From Marivirga arenosa (GTDB taxonomy: Bacteria; Bacteroidota; Bacteroidia; Cytophagales; Cyclobacteriaceae), in assembly GCF_030503895.2 (NCBI RefSeq), contig NZ_CP129970.2:2713001-2777000 (forward strand): a stretch of DNA of 64,000 nucleotides, written 5' to 3'. The position numbers were made by a program, and so were the translations under genes. The notes beneath the pieces were generated by a model, which worked only from the letters and a program-made list of their open reading frames with translations, was not told the DNA's origin and searched no databases. Position 1 is the first letter of the stretch. Every line of letters begins with the position of its first letter. Shown here piece after piece: positions 8,906 to 18,424 of this stretch.

Positions 8906-9904
8906 TTAATTTCTATTTCGTAGGCTAATATCTGTAATCCAGTTCATGCTACTAATGAAATTATTATATCCATCTTCTTTGGTGGTTTGATTAATTTGTA
9001 ATAGGTGATCTGGTTGCACTAATAACATTAATAATTTTAAATCTTCCTCTTTTAGTTTTGAGGCATGTTCTTTCACCAGATTTGAGATCTGTTTTAGTAA
9101 TGCCTTTTGTAAAGGGTTGTTTGTATAATCTGGAATTTTATGTTGCCAAGATGGCGAACTTAAGGGAAGGCTCACTGCATATACAGAATGTTCTTCTTCG
9201 GATTGATGCATGAACAATTCTTGCATTTGGTGACTATTTCCTAATTTATCATCAATCAAATTCGCTTCATAAGCACTTCCGTAAGCATTTATAAGGCTAA
9301 TTTGAAAATCATCAGGCCCATCACCATTTGATAGCAATACATTAAACTGATTTTTAGTGTTTGAACGATAGACTTGGCCTGAATGCTTACCAGCAAGATG
9401 CCATGGGTTTGCGGTAGCTATGATTGCTTGATAGCCCATGCTGCTTATGATTTCAGCAACTGTATCGTCATAAAGACAGGCTGTATTTATAAATAAGCCA
9501 GGTTTTTGATCAAAGAAGTTGTGTAAAGCTTTAAGATATAATTCAGCTTCTTTTCTGAAAAGAATAGGAGAACATAAATAACTAAAGGAATGAAAGTAGC
9601 AAGACCCAATGACCTGAATTTTACCCTTGTTTACTGCTTTCGTAATTTCTAGTAAAGTATTATTGTCTTCTTTTTTTAGAGCTTCTAAAAAGGGTATGCT
9701 AAAATAGATGATAGGAAATTGATCTTCCTTAGCCATTTTTAAAACCTTTTTCAGCTGCGGCAGGATATTACTTTGAAAGTTTGACTTGAATTGACTAGTA
9801 CTCTTAGACTCATCAATTGCCTCAATACCTTTTCCAATATCCAGAAATGATAATTCCTTTAATTTTAAAGGATGATTAAAATGTATGATTTGGTAATTAT
9901 CCAT
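8906..9904 (-). CDS. GH57-like (alpha-amylase family 57) protein lacking the catalytic Glu
   Basis: 332 residues. The segments QVIGSCYFHSFSYL (about 97-110) and FINTACLYDD (138-147) align by eye with the GH57 pattern in which short Bacteroidota members read NTELIY. Here the position expected to be the nucleophile Glu is A142 or C143, so glycosidase activity is doubtful. The N terminus (IIHFNHP) also fits that family. It begins 1 base after the GT4 stop upstream and is the last gene of GH31 > GT4 > GH57-like. It may be a catalytically dead glucan-binding partner of GT4. The family call is by recognition only. Confidence 0.65.
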   Translation of the reverse strand: MDNYQIIHFNHPLKLKELSFLDIGKGIEAIDESKSTSQFKSNFQSNILPQLKKVLKMAKEDQFPIIYFSIPFLEALKKEDNNTLLEITKAVNKGKIQVIGSCYFHSFSYLCSPILFRKEAELYLKALHNFFDQKPGLFINTACLYDDTVAEIISSMGYQAIIATANPWHLAGKHSGQVYRSNTKNQFNVLLSNGDGPDDFQISLINAYGSAYEANLIDDKLGNSHQMQELFMHQSEEEHSVYAVSLPLSSPSWQHKIPDYTNNPLQKALLKQISNLVKEHASKLKEEDLKLLMLLVQPDHLLQINQTTKEDGYNNFISSMNWITDISLRNRN

Positions 9905-9905
9905 T

Positions 9906-11114
9906 TTATAAAACCTCCTTTATACTGTCAAGTATTTCATTTGATACATGTTCCCAGTTTCTAGATTTTACGAGTTCTGCATTCTTTTCGGCAACTTTTT
10001 TAAATTTATTTTTATGATTTATTACGTTTCTTATAGCAATAACAAAAGCTTCAATGTCATTCTCTTCAGCAGTTTGAACGTATTCAAGCACCTCATTTAC
10101 ACCACAATTAGTTGAGGTTACAATTGGAACTTTTAAACTTGTTGCTTCCAATGCTGCCAATCCAAAAGGTTCAGAGATTGATGGCATAACCATTACATCT
10201 GATGATTGCATAACTGAAAATAAGTCTTCTTGGGGAATATGACCAGTAAAATGTATCTTATCTAGTAAATTACTTTCATTGGCCTTAGCAATCAATTCTT
10301 CCATTAGCTCACCTTGGCCACTTATAATAAAACGAATATTTTCTTCCTTTTCAGCCAATACTTTGGCAATTTTTAAAAAGGTATCTGCTCCTTTTTGAAC
10401 ACAAAGTCTTCCTGAAAAGAGAATTATATGTTCATTGAATGGAGTTTGGTAATTTGATACATTCATAGGAGCTAATCCATGATGTATCACCTTAATTTTA
10501 GATTCAGCAATTCCGTATTCTTCAACCATCACATTTTTATGGTAATGGCTCACTGCAATCACTAAATCAGCTTTTTGCATTCCTTCTTTTTCCAAATCAA
10601 ATAACCATGAGTTCGTCTTTTTACCGCTTCTATCATAATCTAATGCATGAACATGCAAAACAAACGGTTTCTTGAATAGCTCATGTAATTTTATAGAAGA
10701 TGGAATTGCGGTCCAGTCGTGAGCATAAATAACATCAAAATCTAGATTTCTGCTTTTTGAAATTACTTTTTGGCTAAAATCTTCTAAAGCTTCATGGATT
10801 GATAAATCTATATTTTCATTGTAATGCTCTTCAACTTCAACTCCGGAAGCATAAAAATATGGATTTAGTTTACTTTTGATAGATAAATGCACTAGATCAG
10901 CATTAATTTGCTTTCTATTCGTTAAGGTTTGCTGATTGATATGTGCCACCTCACTTTGCTCATATTCTTGTTCTACCACTTCTTCAGCCTCTTGTACAGC
11001 AAAAAGTTTTAAGTGAACCTTTTTAGCAAGATTTTCTGCTATATGATAGCAAGCTATTCCTAATCCACTATTCTGAGGATTTGGTTTTCCGGGGCCTATC
11101 ATTAAAATTTCCAT
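9906..11114 (-). CDS. GT4-family glycosyltransferase, starch/glycogen-synthase-like
   Basis: 402 residues. The N-terminal GT-B domain has the NSGLGIACYHIAENL glycine loop and AHDW (131-134), reminiscent of glycogen synthases and sucrose-synthase-like enzymes. The C-terminal half has FSGRLCVQKG (233-242, donor phosphate binding) and the E-x7-E signature EPFGLAALE (315-323). It should add glucose or another sugar from an NDP or ADP donor. It lies 20 bases after GH31 and 1 base before the GH57-like gene on the same strand, so a role in alpha-glucan or maltose-1-phosphate-type metabolism is the best inference. Confidence 0.87.
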   Translation of the reverse strand: MEILMIGPGKPNPQNSGLGIACYHIAENLAKKVHLKLFAVQEAEEVVEQEYEQSEVAHINQQTLTNRKQINADLVHLSIKSKLNPYFYASGVEVEEHYNENIDLSIHEALEDFSQKVISKSRNLDFDVIYAHDWTAIPSSIKLHELFKKPFVLHVHALDYDRSGKKTNSWLFDLEKEGMQKADLVIAVSHYHKNVMVEEYGIAESKIKVIHHGLAPMNVSNYQTPFNEHIILFSGRLCVQKGADTFLKIAKVLAEKEENIRFIISGQGELMEELIAKANESNLLDKIHFTGHIPQEDLFSVMQSSDVMVMPSISEPFGLAALEATSLKVPIVTSTNCGVNEVLEYVQTAEENDIEAFVIAIRNVINHKNKFKKVAEKNAELVKSRNWEHVSNEILDSIKEVL

Positions 11115-11133
11115 GTTCTTAGTTTTAAGGTTT

Positions 11134-13554
11134 TTAGCTATGTATTATTAATGTAGTAAATTCTCGTTGCACTACGAAAGATCTGCTTCCATTTAAATTA
11201 ATATCTACATCATCTACTATTACCCTTGATATACTTTCGAATCCATGAAGATTTATTTCAAAGCCGGAAGAGCCTGATTCAAACTCAGAATCCAATATGT
11301 GTTCTAACTCAATTCCATTATCAATAGGTTTTTGAATAAATGTATGCCATGTGCTGATTCCCATTTCATGATCTTTGGTTAAACCATCATCTTCATAAAG
11401 TTCACTTTTGGTTTCAGAAAGAGCCTTGTAAAGATGTAACTTTATATTTTCAGGGATGAATTCATCTACATATTGCATTTTGTCTTGCATAGGAATCACA
11501 GCACCTTCTTTTACAAAAAGTGGAATTTGATCTAAAGGTGTCAATACTTTAACTTCTTTTTTGCCATATACCAATTCATCAGTCCAGTAATTGTACCAGT
11601 TACCCTCAGGGATGTAAACAATTCTATCTTTTACTTTTGGCTCCGATACTGGGCAAATTAAAAGGTGATTTCCTAATAGGAATTCCTCTTCTCTGTCCAA
11701 AGTCTCAGTATCATGCTGATAAGCCATTGAAATGGATTTCAACATTGGAGTAGCATATTCGGTATATCTCCAGAATGTAGTGTAGATGTAAGGCATTAAC
11801 TCATATCTAAACTCAATGAATCTTCTAACTATATTGAGATACTTTTCTTCAAATTGCCAAGGTTCTTTGTCTCCATGATCTCCTGATGAGTGCGTTCTGA
11901 AAAACGGATGGAATGTGGCCATTTGTATCCATCGAGTATATAATTCTCCATCAGGTGAACCTATAAATCCGCCTACATCTGATCCTGCAAACGAAACTCC
12001 AGAAGCACTTAATCTCTGGCATTGGATATTCGCAATCCTCAAATGTTCCCATGATGCTAAATTATCACCTGTCCATACTGAACTATATCTCTGAACACCC
12101 GCATAAGCAGAACGCGTGATAGTAAAGCTTCTGTTATTTCCTGCAAATTGATCTAGTCCTTCGTAGGTAGCTCTGGCCATTTGCATTCCATAAACATTAT
12201 GCCCTTTTCTATGGCTGCAAGGATGTCCATCATAATCATGTCTTACATCTCTTGGAAAAGTACCTTCTTCAAAAACAGCAGGCTCGTTCATATCATTCCA
12301 TACTCCGGCTACTCCATCTTGCGATAATCCACCAAATAAACCTGACCACCATTTTCTAGCCGCAGGATTGGTGAAGTCTGGGAAGTGACAAGGCCCGGGC
12401 CAAACACTGCCTTTCAATCTAGCACCATCCATTCTTTGGCAAAAATAGTTGTGGTGAACACCTTGTTGGTAAACCGTATAAAGTGGGTCTATCTTTATTC
12501 CAGGATCTATAATTACAATGGTTTTAAAACCATCATTTTTAAGATCCTCAATCATTTTTTTAGGCTGCGGAAATCGTTCATTATTCCATGTAAAACATCG
12601 GTATCCATCCATATAATCAATATCAAGATGAATAACATCACATGGAATTCTTTTCTCTCGGAAAGTTTTCGCTAATTCTCTCACATTGCTTTCAGGATAA
12701 TAACTCCATTTACTTTGATGATAGCCTAATGCCCATTTAGGAGGTAGTGGAGATTTACCTGTTAAGGTAGTGTATTGCTGCACTACGTGTTCTAATTGCG
12801 GGCCATAGATAAAATAGTATCTCATTTCACCGCCTTGTGCCCAGAAGCTTAAAGCTTCTTCTCTTTCATGTCCAAAATCGAAGAAAGTTCTAAATGAGTT
12901 ATCCAAAAAAATACCATATCCCTGTCCATCAGTCAAGCCCATAAAAAAGGGAATGTTTTTATAGACAGGATCAGTATCATTTCCATATCCATAGCAATCA
13001 GTTCCCCATAATTCCCGTCTGGTACCATTTAGATTTAATCGCCCTGTTTTATCCCCTAAGCCATAATATTTTTTGTTCTTAGCAGATTTTAAAGTAGAAA
13101 TCACAACATGTCCGCCAAATCTTTTTTCTTCCTTCCAATGATAGCCTTTTTCGTCTTCTACTAAGACTTTATCATTCTGGTCTAAAATCTTTATAGTAGC
13201 GTCTGATTTATCAATAAAGCATTTTAATACTTCGGTTTTAATCAATAAACATTTATCCTGAGCTTCAAAATCATAGTGATTGTTTTCAACTTCAAACTCA
13301 GGATCGATTGCATAGGAAAAATCATCCTCGAAGTAGCCATCGTTAGCGTATCTAAACTTTAGAATTTTTGGACTGATAATGGATATTTCCATTGTGGAAT
13401 GCTGTGCATATATTCTAAGTTTTCCTTTCTTTTGCTTCCAGCTAATTATCCCACCAGGATAATATTCTTCCTCTTGTTTCTCCTGAAATTTTTCTATGTA
13501 GTTGCCTTCAAAATCCTTAGTAGACTCTTGGGCGGTATCTTTTTGCTCTTCCAT
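11134..13554 (-). CDS. GH31-family alpha-glucosidase
   Basis: 806 residues. It has an N-terminal beta-sandwich (about 30-240), a catalytic (beta/alpha)8 barrel (about 265-620) with the nucleophile D421 in WNDMNEP and the acid/base D497 in WTGDN, then C-terminal beta domains. The YGLGDKTG and WALGYHQSKWSY motifs are typical of alpha-glucosidases that remove terminal glucose from alpha-glucans or maltose. No signal peptide is visible, so it should act in the cytoplasm on internal glucan. It is the first gene of the minus-strand operon, divergent from glycogen synthase across 227 bp. Confidence 0.95.
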   Translation of the reverse strand: MEEQKDTAQESTKDFEGNYIEKFQEKQEEEYYPGGIISWKQKKGKLRIYAQHSTMEISIISPKILKFRYANDGYFEDDFSYAIDPEFEVENNHYDFEAQDKCLLIKTEVLKCFIDKSDATIKILDQNDKVLVEDEKGYHWKEEKRFGGHVVISTLKSAKNKKYYGLGDKTGRLNLNGTRRELWGTDCYGYGNDTDPVYKNIPFFMGLTDGQGYGIFLDNSFRTFFDFGHEREEALSFWAQGGEMRYYFIYGPQLEHVVQQYTTLTGKSPLPPKWALGYHQSKWSYYPESNVRELAKTFREKRIPCDVIHLDIDYMDGYRCFTWNNERFPQPKKMIEDLKNDGFKTIVIIDPGIKIDPLYTVYQQGVHHNYFCQRMDGARLKGSVWPGPCHFPDFTNPAARKWWSGLFGGLSQDGVAGVWNDMNEPAVFEEGTFPRDVRHDYDGHPCSHRKGHNVYGMQMARATYEGLDQFAGNNRSFTITRSAYAGVQRYSSVWTGDNLASWEHLRIANIQCQRLSASGVSFAGSDVGGFIGSPDGELYTRWIQMATFHPFFRTHSSGDHGDKEPWQFEEKYLNIVRRFIEFRYELMPYIYTTFWRYTEYATPMLKSISMAYQHDTETLDREEEFLLGNHLLICPVSEPKVKDRIVYIPEGNWYNYWTDELVYGKKEVKVLTPLDQIPLFVKEGAVIPMQDKMQYVDEFIPENIKLHLYKALSETKSELYEDDGLTKDHEMGISTWHTFIQKPIDNGIELEHILDSEFESGSSGFEINLHGFESISRVIVDDVDINLNGSRSFVVQREFTTLIIHS

Positions 13555-13781
13555 ATTAATGTATTAGTATTTAGCTTTTTAGAGCTAATATTTGATACAA
13601 ATTAACTACTTATTGTAATTTTTACACTAAGTATTTTGCTTATTTTTTTATAAATTAAGTTTTATAAATAAGGATGCAATAATTAAACCCTTAATTACTG
13701 TTTTTTTAGCTATTCCATCTTTATTTCAGATTATTCTTATAAATTGATAAATCTGGTTTATTCTATGGAAAATCTCATATA

Positions 13782-15605
13782 ATGAAAGAAAATAATAGCA
13801 TTGACAACAGTCAACACATTTTGACTGAAATAGCCTGGGAGGTATGTAATCAAGTTGGAGGAATTTACACTGTTATTAGGTCAAAAGTCCCTACAATGGT
13901 TAAAAATTGGGGCAATAATTATTTGTTGTTAGGGCCATATGCTCCAAAAGAAGCGGCTACTGATTTTGAAGAGGCTGCTTTTGGACATGCTGTTATTGAT
14001 GAGGCGCTGGAAGTTTGTAGGCAAAAGGGATTAAATATTAAATCGGGTTATTGGTTGGTTTCGGGCAGGCCCCAAACACTTTTATTCGATCACAAATCTG
14101 TATTTCATGAACTAGGAAATATCAAGTATTATTACTGGCAAAATCATGGGATTGATTTTAAAAATTATGATCCTTTGATGGATGAAGTGCTTGCTTTTGG
14201 TTATATGGTTCACATATTCTTATCTGAATTAACACGAGTGGCCTTAGATAAAAAAATCAAACCTTTAGCTCATTTTCACGAGTGGATGGCAGGGTCAGCG
14301 ATTCCAAACTTAAGAAAAGATCAAGTTCCATTACAAACCGTATTTACAACGCATGCTACCTTATTAGGTAGATATTTAGCAATGAATGATCCAAACTTTT
14401 ATGATCATCTTCCATTTTTAGATTGGCATAAAGAAGCGGTTCATTTTAATGTGGAAGCTAATGTAAAATTAGAGCGAGCCTGTGTTCATGGAGCCCATGT
14501 ATTTACTACTGTAAGTGAGGTGACAGGTAAGGAGTGCTTTCATTTGTTAGGACGAAATCCGGATAAAATTCTTCCTAACGGTTTAAACATTGAGCGTTTT
14601 TCCGTGTTGCATGAAGTACAGAATTTGCATCATAAGTATAAGCAATTACTGGAGCAGTTTATAATGGGACACTTTTTTAAGAGCTATTCTTTCGACTTAA
14701 ATAAAACCCTTTACTTTTTTACATCGGGTAGGTTTGAGTATTCAAATAAAGGCTATGATTTAACTCTTGAAGCTTTGGCGCGCTTAAATCATCGTCTCAA
14801 AGAGGCTAAGTCCCCATTGACTGTCGTTATGTTTTTTATTACTAAGCAGCCTATAACTTCAATAAACCCTGAAGTATTGAATGCCAGGGCTATGCTGGAT
14901 AAAATAAACACAAATTCTAACGCTATCGTAGAACAAATTAAGAATAGGCTATACCGACAGGCTGCGGCAAGTACAGGTGACCATAAGCTTCCAAACCTGA
15001 ATGATTTAGTGGATGATTATTGGAAACTAAGACATAGAAGGACAATTCAAACTTGGAAATCAGGTGGGTTGCCTCCCGTTGTGACGCATAATTTGGTGGA
15101 TGATGAAAAGGATGCAATATTAAATTTTCTGCGTAGTTCAGATTTAGTGAACAAGGAATCTGATAAAGTAAAAGTAGTTTATCATCCAGATTTTATTTCC
15201 TCTACTAACCCATTATTTGGGATGGAGTATGACGATTTTGTACGTGCCTGCCATTTAGGGGTTTTTCCTAGTTATTATGAGCCATGGGGATATACTCCTC
15301 TTGAATCATTAGCACGTGGAGTAGCTTCGGTCACCTCTGATTTATCAGGCTTTGGGGATTACATGAAGAATGTAGAAATAGGAGATCGAAAACACGGAAT
15401 GTTCATAGTAAAAAGAGCAAATAAGAGTTTTGATGAAGCAGCAGAGGAATTAACAAATGTCATGTGGGATTTTACTCAGATTACAAGCAGAGAACGAATA
15501 GATATGCGAAATAGATCAGAGGATTTATCTGAATTTTTTGATTGGAAAAACTTATATGAGGCCTACGAAAAAAGTTACAAAATGGCTTTAGAAACTTATT
15601 TTTAA
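13782..15605 (+). CDS. GT3-family (eukaryote-type) glycogen synthase
   Basis: 607 residues. The N terminus reads EIAWEVCNQVGGIYTVIRSK, the donor-loop signature of animal/fungal-type GT3 synthases. The C-terminal nucleotide site is SYYEPWGYTPLES (from S497, with E500), diagnostic of GT3 and not of bacterial GlgA (GT5). GT3 enzymes characteristically use UDP-glucose to extend alpha-1,4-glucan. The phosphorylated regulatory tails of the eukaryotic enzymes are missing, as is normal for bacterial members. DUF4301 follows after 19 bases on the same strand, suggesting co-transcription. Confidence 0.9.
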   Translation: MKENNSIDNSQHILTEIAWEVCNQVGGIYTVIRSKVPTMVKNWGNNYLLLGPYAPKEAATDFEEAAFGHAVIDEALEVCRQKGLNIKSGYWLVSGRPQTLLFDHKSVFHELGNIKYYYWQNHGIDFKNYDPLMDEVLAFGYMVHIFLSELTRVALDKKIKPLAHFHEWMAGSAIPNLRKDQVPLQTVFTTHATLLGRYLAMNDPNFYDHLPFLDWHKEAVHFNVEANVKLERACVHGAHVFTTVSEVTGKECFHLLGRNPDKILPNGLNIERFSVLHEVQNLHHKYKQLLEQFIMGHFFKSYSFDLNKTLYFFTSGRFEYSNKGYDLTLEALARLNHRLKEAKSPLTVVMFFITKQPITSINPEVLNARAMLDKINTNSNAIVEQIKNRLYRQAAASTGDHKLPNLNDLVDDYWKLRHRRTIQTWKSGGLPPVVTHNLVDDEKDAILNFLRSSDLVNKESDKVKVVYHPDFISSTNPLFGMEYDDFVRACHLGVFPSYYEPWGYTPLESLARGVASVTSDLSGFGDYMKNVEIGDRKHGMFIVKRANKSFDEAAEELTNVMWDFTQITSRERIDMRNRSEDLSEFFDWKNLYEAYEKSYKMALETYF

Positions 15606-15624
15606 AACTTTAGAACCAAAACAA

Positions 15625-17130
15625 ATGAACAATCAATTAACTGAAGAGATAAAAAGAGCTGGAAAAGATGTTGAGGTGGTAGAAGAGCAATTAGGTAGAT
15701 TTAAAAAAGGCTTTCCTTATTTAAATATTGATAGGCCTGCAGTTGTGGGGGATGGGCTTTTAAAATTATCAGAAAAGAGCATTGATGAATTTATATTGAT
15801 TTTTGAAAATCAATCCAAAAAATACAATATGATTAAGTTTGTTCCGGCTAGTGGTGCTGCTAGCAGGATGTTCAAAAGATTATATGCCTTTTTGGAAGAA
15901 GATGAATCTATGGCTGAGAAAGATGATTTTCTAAAAACCTTCTTTACCAATATTCATAAGTTTGCTTTTTCGAAAGCGTTAGATGAGAAGATGCAAGAAA
16001 GTGGGAACAGCTTGGATTCATCATTGAAAAATAAAGAGTACCATAAAATCATAAAATCTTTACTGCTTGAAGATGGATTGAATTACGGCAACCTTCCTAA
16101 AGGCTTATTAGATTTTCATGACTATAAATCTGGAGTAAAAACACCAGTAGGGGAGCACTTTACGGAAGGAGAGAATTACGCTAGAGGAGTTGAGGGAAAA
16201 GTAAGGTTACATTTTACAGTCTCACCTGAGCATCAGAAATTATTTGAAGAGCATGCAGCTCATGTTAGAAAGGGCTTTAATGATTTTGAAATAACCTTTT
16301 CACAACAAAAACCTGAAACAGATACAATTGCAGTTAATCCAGATAATACGCCTTTTCATAATTCAGATGGAAGTTTATTATTTCGCCCAGCTGGTCATGG
16401 TGCTTTAATAGAGAATTTAAATGATTTGGATCACGATATCGTTTTTATAAAGAATATTGATAATGTAGTTCCAGATCATCTTAAATTAAATACTATCCAT
16501 TATAAAAAAGCTCTGGCAGGTTTGCTGATGAGTGTTCAGAGTAAACTTTTTGGCTATCTCAATCAATTGGAAAGAAACATCAATGAATTAGAATTGTTGG
16601 AAGTTGAGACTTTCGCTAAAAAGGAATTATTCTTAGTTTTTAAAGATGATTATGATCAATTAGAATTTTCTGAAAAGGTTGGGTATTTACAATACTTACT
16701 CCACAGACCTATTCGTGTATGCGGTATGGTAGAAAATACGGGTGAGCCAGGTGGAGGTCCTTTTTGGGTTAAAGAAAAAGATGGATCCTTGAGTTTACAA
16801 ATAGCAGAAACTTCACAAATTGATCCCGACAATCCGGAAGCTCAAAAGGCACTTCAAAATGCAACTCATTTTAATCCTGTGGACTTGGTTTGCGGGATTA
16901 AAGATATGCATGGTAAAAAGTTTGATTTAATTAAATACAGAGATCCGGAAACTGGATTTATAACAAGTAAATCGAAAGATGGAAAAGAATTGAAAGCATT
17001 AGAACTACCAGGTCTTTGGAATGGTGCTATGTCAGATTGGATCACTCTTTTTGTAGAGGTTCCTTTGTCAACTTTTAATCCTGTGAAAACAGTTAATGAT
17101 TTATTAAGAGAAGAACATCAAGCAGGATAG
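15625..17130 (+). CDS. DUF4301 family protein, possible nucleotide-sugar pyrophosphorylase-like enzyme
   Basis: 501 residues, full length for DUF4301, a family without a confirmed function. Three patches resemble UDP-sugar pyrophosphorylases by eye: VPASGAASRM (73-82) at the place of the GGxGTRLG nucleotide loop, GHGALIENLNDLD followed by IKNIDNVVPD like the N-G/V-D-N site, and NPVKTVNDLL (from N485) like the FLPVK..SDLLL C-terminal Lys motif. There are no signal or membrane segments. It lies directly downstream of the UDP-glucose-type glycogen synthase, where a UDP-glucose supplier would make sense. The family name is fairly sure; the enzyme role is inference. Confidence 0.8.
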   Translation: MNNQLTEEIKRAGKDVEVVEEQLGRFKKGFPYLNIDRPAVVGDGLLKLSEKSIDEFILIFENQSKKYNMIKFVPASGAASRMFKRLYAFLEEDESMAEKDDFLKTFFTNIHKFAFSKALDEKMQESGNSLDSSLKNKEYHKIIKSLLLEDGLNYGNLPKGLLDFHDYKSGVKTPVGEHFTEGENYARGVEGKVRLHFTVSPEHQKLFEEHAAHVRKGFNDFEITFSQQKPETDTIAVNPDNTPFHNSDGSLLFRPAGHGALIENLNDLDHDIVFIKNIDNVVPDHLKLNTIHYKKALAGLLMSVQSKLFGYLNQLERNINELELLEVETFAKKELFLVFKDDYDQLEFSEKVGYLQYLLHRPIRVCGMVENTGEPGGGPFWVKEKDGSLSLQIAETSQIDPDNPEAQKALQNATHFNPVDLVCGIKDMHGKKFDLIKYRDPETGFITSKSKDGKELKALELPGLWNGAMSDWITLFVEVPLSTFNPVKTVNDLLREEHQAG

Positions 17131-17148
17131 AGTGAAAAAATACATATC

Positions 17149-17181
17149 AAAAAGCTTCTTAATTTATTTAGGAAGCTTTTT
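17149..17181. terminator. Bidirectional intrinsic terminator between DUF4301 and the flavoprotein gene
   Basis: A 10-bp stem AAAAAGCTTC / GAAGCTTTTT (17149-17158 and 17172-17181) with a 13-base loop. A and T runs flank both sides, so it can serve both convergent genes. The right arm lies inside the 3' end of the minus-strand gene. Confidence 0.75.
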
Positions 17182-18406
17182 TAGTTTTTAGACTTTCAGT
17201 AATTCCGTTTGCTGCTAAAAAAGAGCTAGTCCAGGCTGCTTGAAAATTGAAACCACCCGTTATTCCATCAATATCTAAAACTTCACCCGCAAAATATACA
17301 CCTGGGCACTTTCTACTTTCCATCGTTTGCATATTGATATCCCCAAGCTTTACACCTCCAGCAGTTACAAATTCTTCCTTAAAAGTAGTTTTACCAGAAG
17401 CTTCATATAAATCAGCAATCAGGTTATTAACCAATTTATTTAATTTTTTACCTGAGAAGTTATTCCAGCGTAAATCCTCATCTATTTCACATTCCTGCAA
17501 CTGGTATTCCCAAAGCCGTTTCGGAAGATCAAAAGGATTACTATTAAACAGTTTCTTTTTAGGGTTTTCTGACTGAAATTTTGATAGATGATTTCTTACT
17601 TCTGTTTCATTTTTAAATCCAACCCAGTTAATAATTACAGAGTATTCGTAATTTTTTTCGTTTAGTATCCTGGCACCAAAAGCGGATAATTTCAGTACAG
17701 CGGGGCCACTTAGTCCCCAATGTGTAATTAATAATGGACCAGTATAAGAGAGCTTTGTTCCGGCAATTTTAACTTCTGCCTCAGCTACACTGATTCCTGA
17801 AAGTTTAGTGATATTTGATTGAGGTAAATTAAAAGTAAATAAGGAAGGTACAGGTACCGAAATATTATGCCCAAGCTTCTCTAGCCATTGAAAAGATTCT
17901 ATCTTATTATGACCCCCAGTCGCAATTAATATTTTATCACATTCATAGCTAGAATTATTAGTATGAATAATGAATCCTTTAGCTGTTGGCTTAATTTCCT
18001 TTACGCCCTCTTTGGTCTTAATTTGAACGCCTAATTTATTGCACTCTTTCAAAAGGCAATCAATAATTGTTTGAGAGTCATCCGAAATGGGAAACATCCT
18101 GCCATCAGCTTCAGCTTTTGTTTTCACACCTCTGGATTCAAACCATTCAATAGTACTTTTTGTGCCAAAGGTTTCAAAAGCCTTTTTAAGCTTTTTATTA
18201 CCTCGTGGGTAATTCTTAATCAACTCTTTAGGCTCAGAGATAACATTAGTCAAATTACACCTTCCACCTCCAGAAATTTTCACTTTCGATAGAAGCTTTG
18301 ATGACTTTTCTAATACTATAACTTCTGCTTCAGGATTTTGAGCAGCAATATTAATTGCTCCAAAAATTCCTGCTGCACCAGCTCCTATAACAACTATTTT
18401 AGTCAA
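17168..18406 (-). CDS. HI0933-family flavoprotein (NAD(P)/FAD-dependent oxidoreductase)
   Basis: 412 residues. The N-terminal FAD dinucleotide fold has GAGAAG (8-13) and is followed by GGGRCNLTN (46-54), the HI0933/YhiN hallmark. The TAGGV and GEVLDIDGITGGFNFQAAW blocks near the C terminus complete the family pattern. Family members are soluble flavoproteins of mostly unknown substrate; some act on bile acids or other hydrophobic compounds. It lies 18 bases downstream of pgi on the same strand and probably shares its mRNA. Confidence 0.9.
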   Translation of the reverse strand: MTKIVVIGAGAAGIFGAINIAAQNPEAEVIVLEKSSKLLSKVKISGGGRCNLTNVISEPKELIKNYPRGNKKLKKAFETFGTKSTIEWFESRGVKTKAEADGRMFPISDDSQTIIDCLLKECNKLGVQIKTKEGVKEIKPTAKGFIIHTNNSSYECDKILIATGGHNKIESFQWLEKLGHNISVPVPSLFTFNLPQSNITKLSGISVAEAEVKIAGTKLSYTGPLLITHWGLSGPAVLKLSAFGARILNEKNYEYSVIINWVGFKNETEVRNHLSKFQSENPKKKLFNSNPFDLPKRLWEYQLQECEIDEDLRWNNFSGKKLNKLVNNLIADLYEASGKTTFKEEFVTAGGVKLGDINMQTMESRKCPGVYFAGEVLDIDGITGGFNFQAAWTSSFLAANGITESLKTKKAS

Positions 18407-18424
18407 TGAATAATAAGGTTACGC

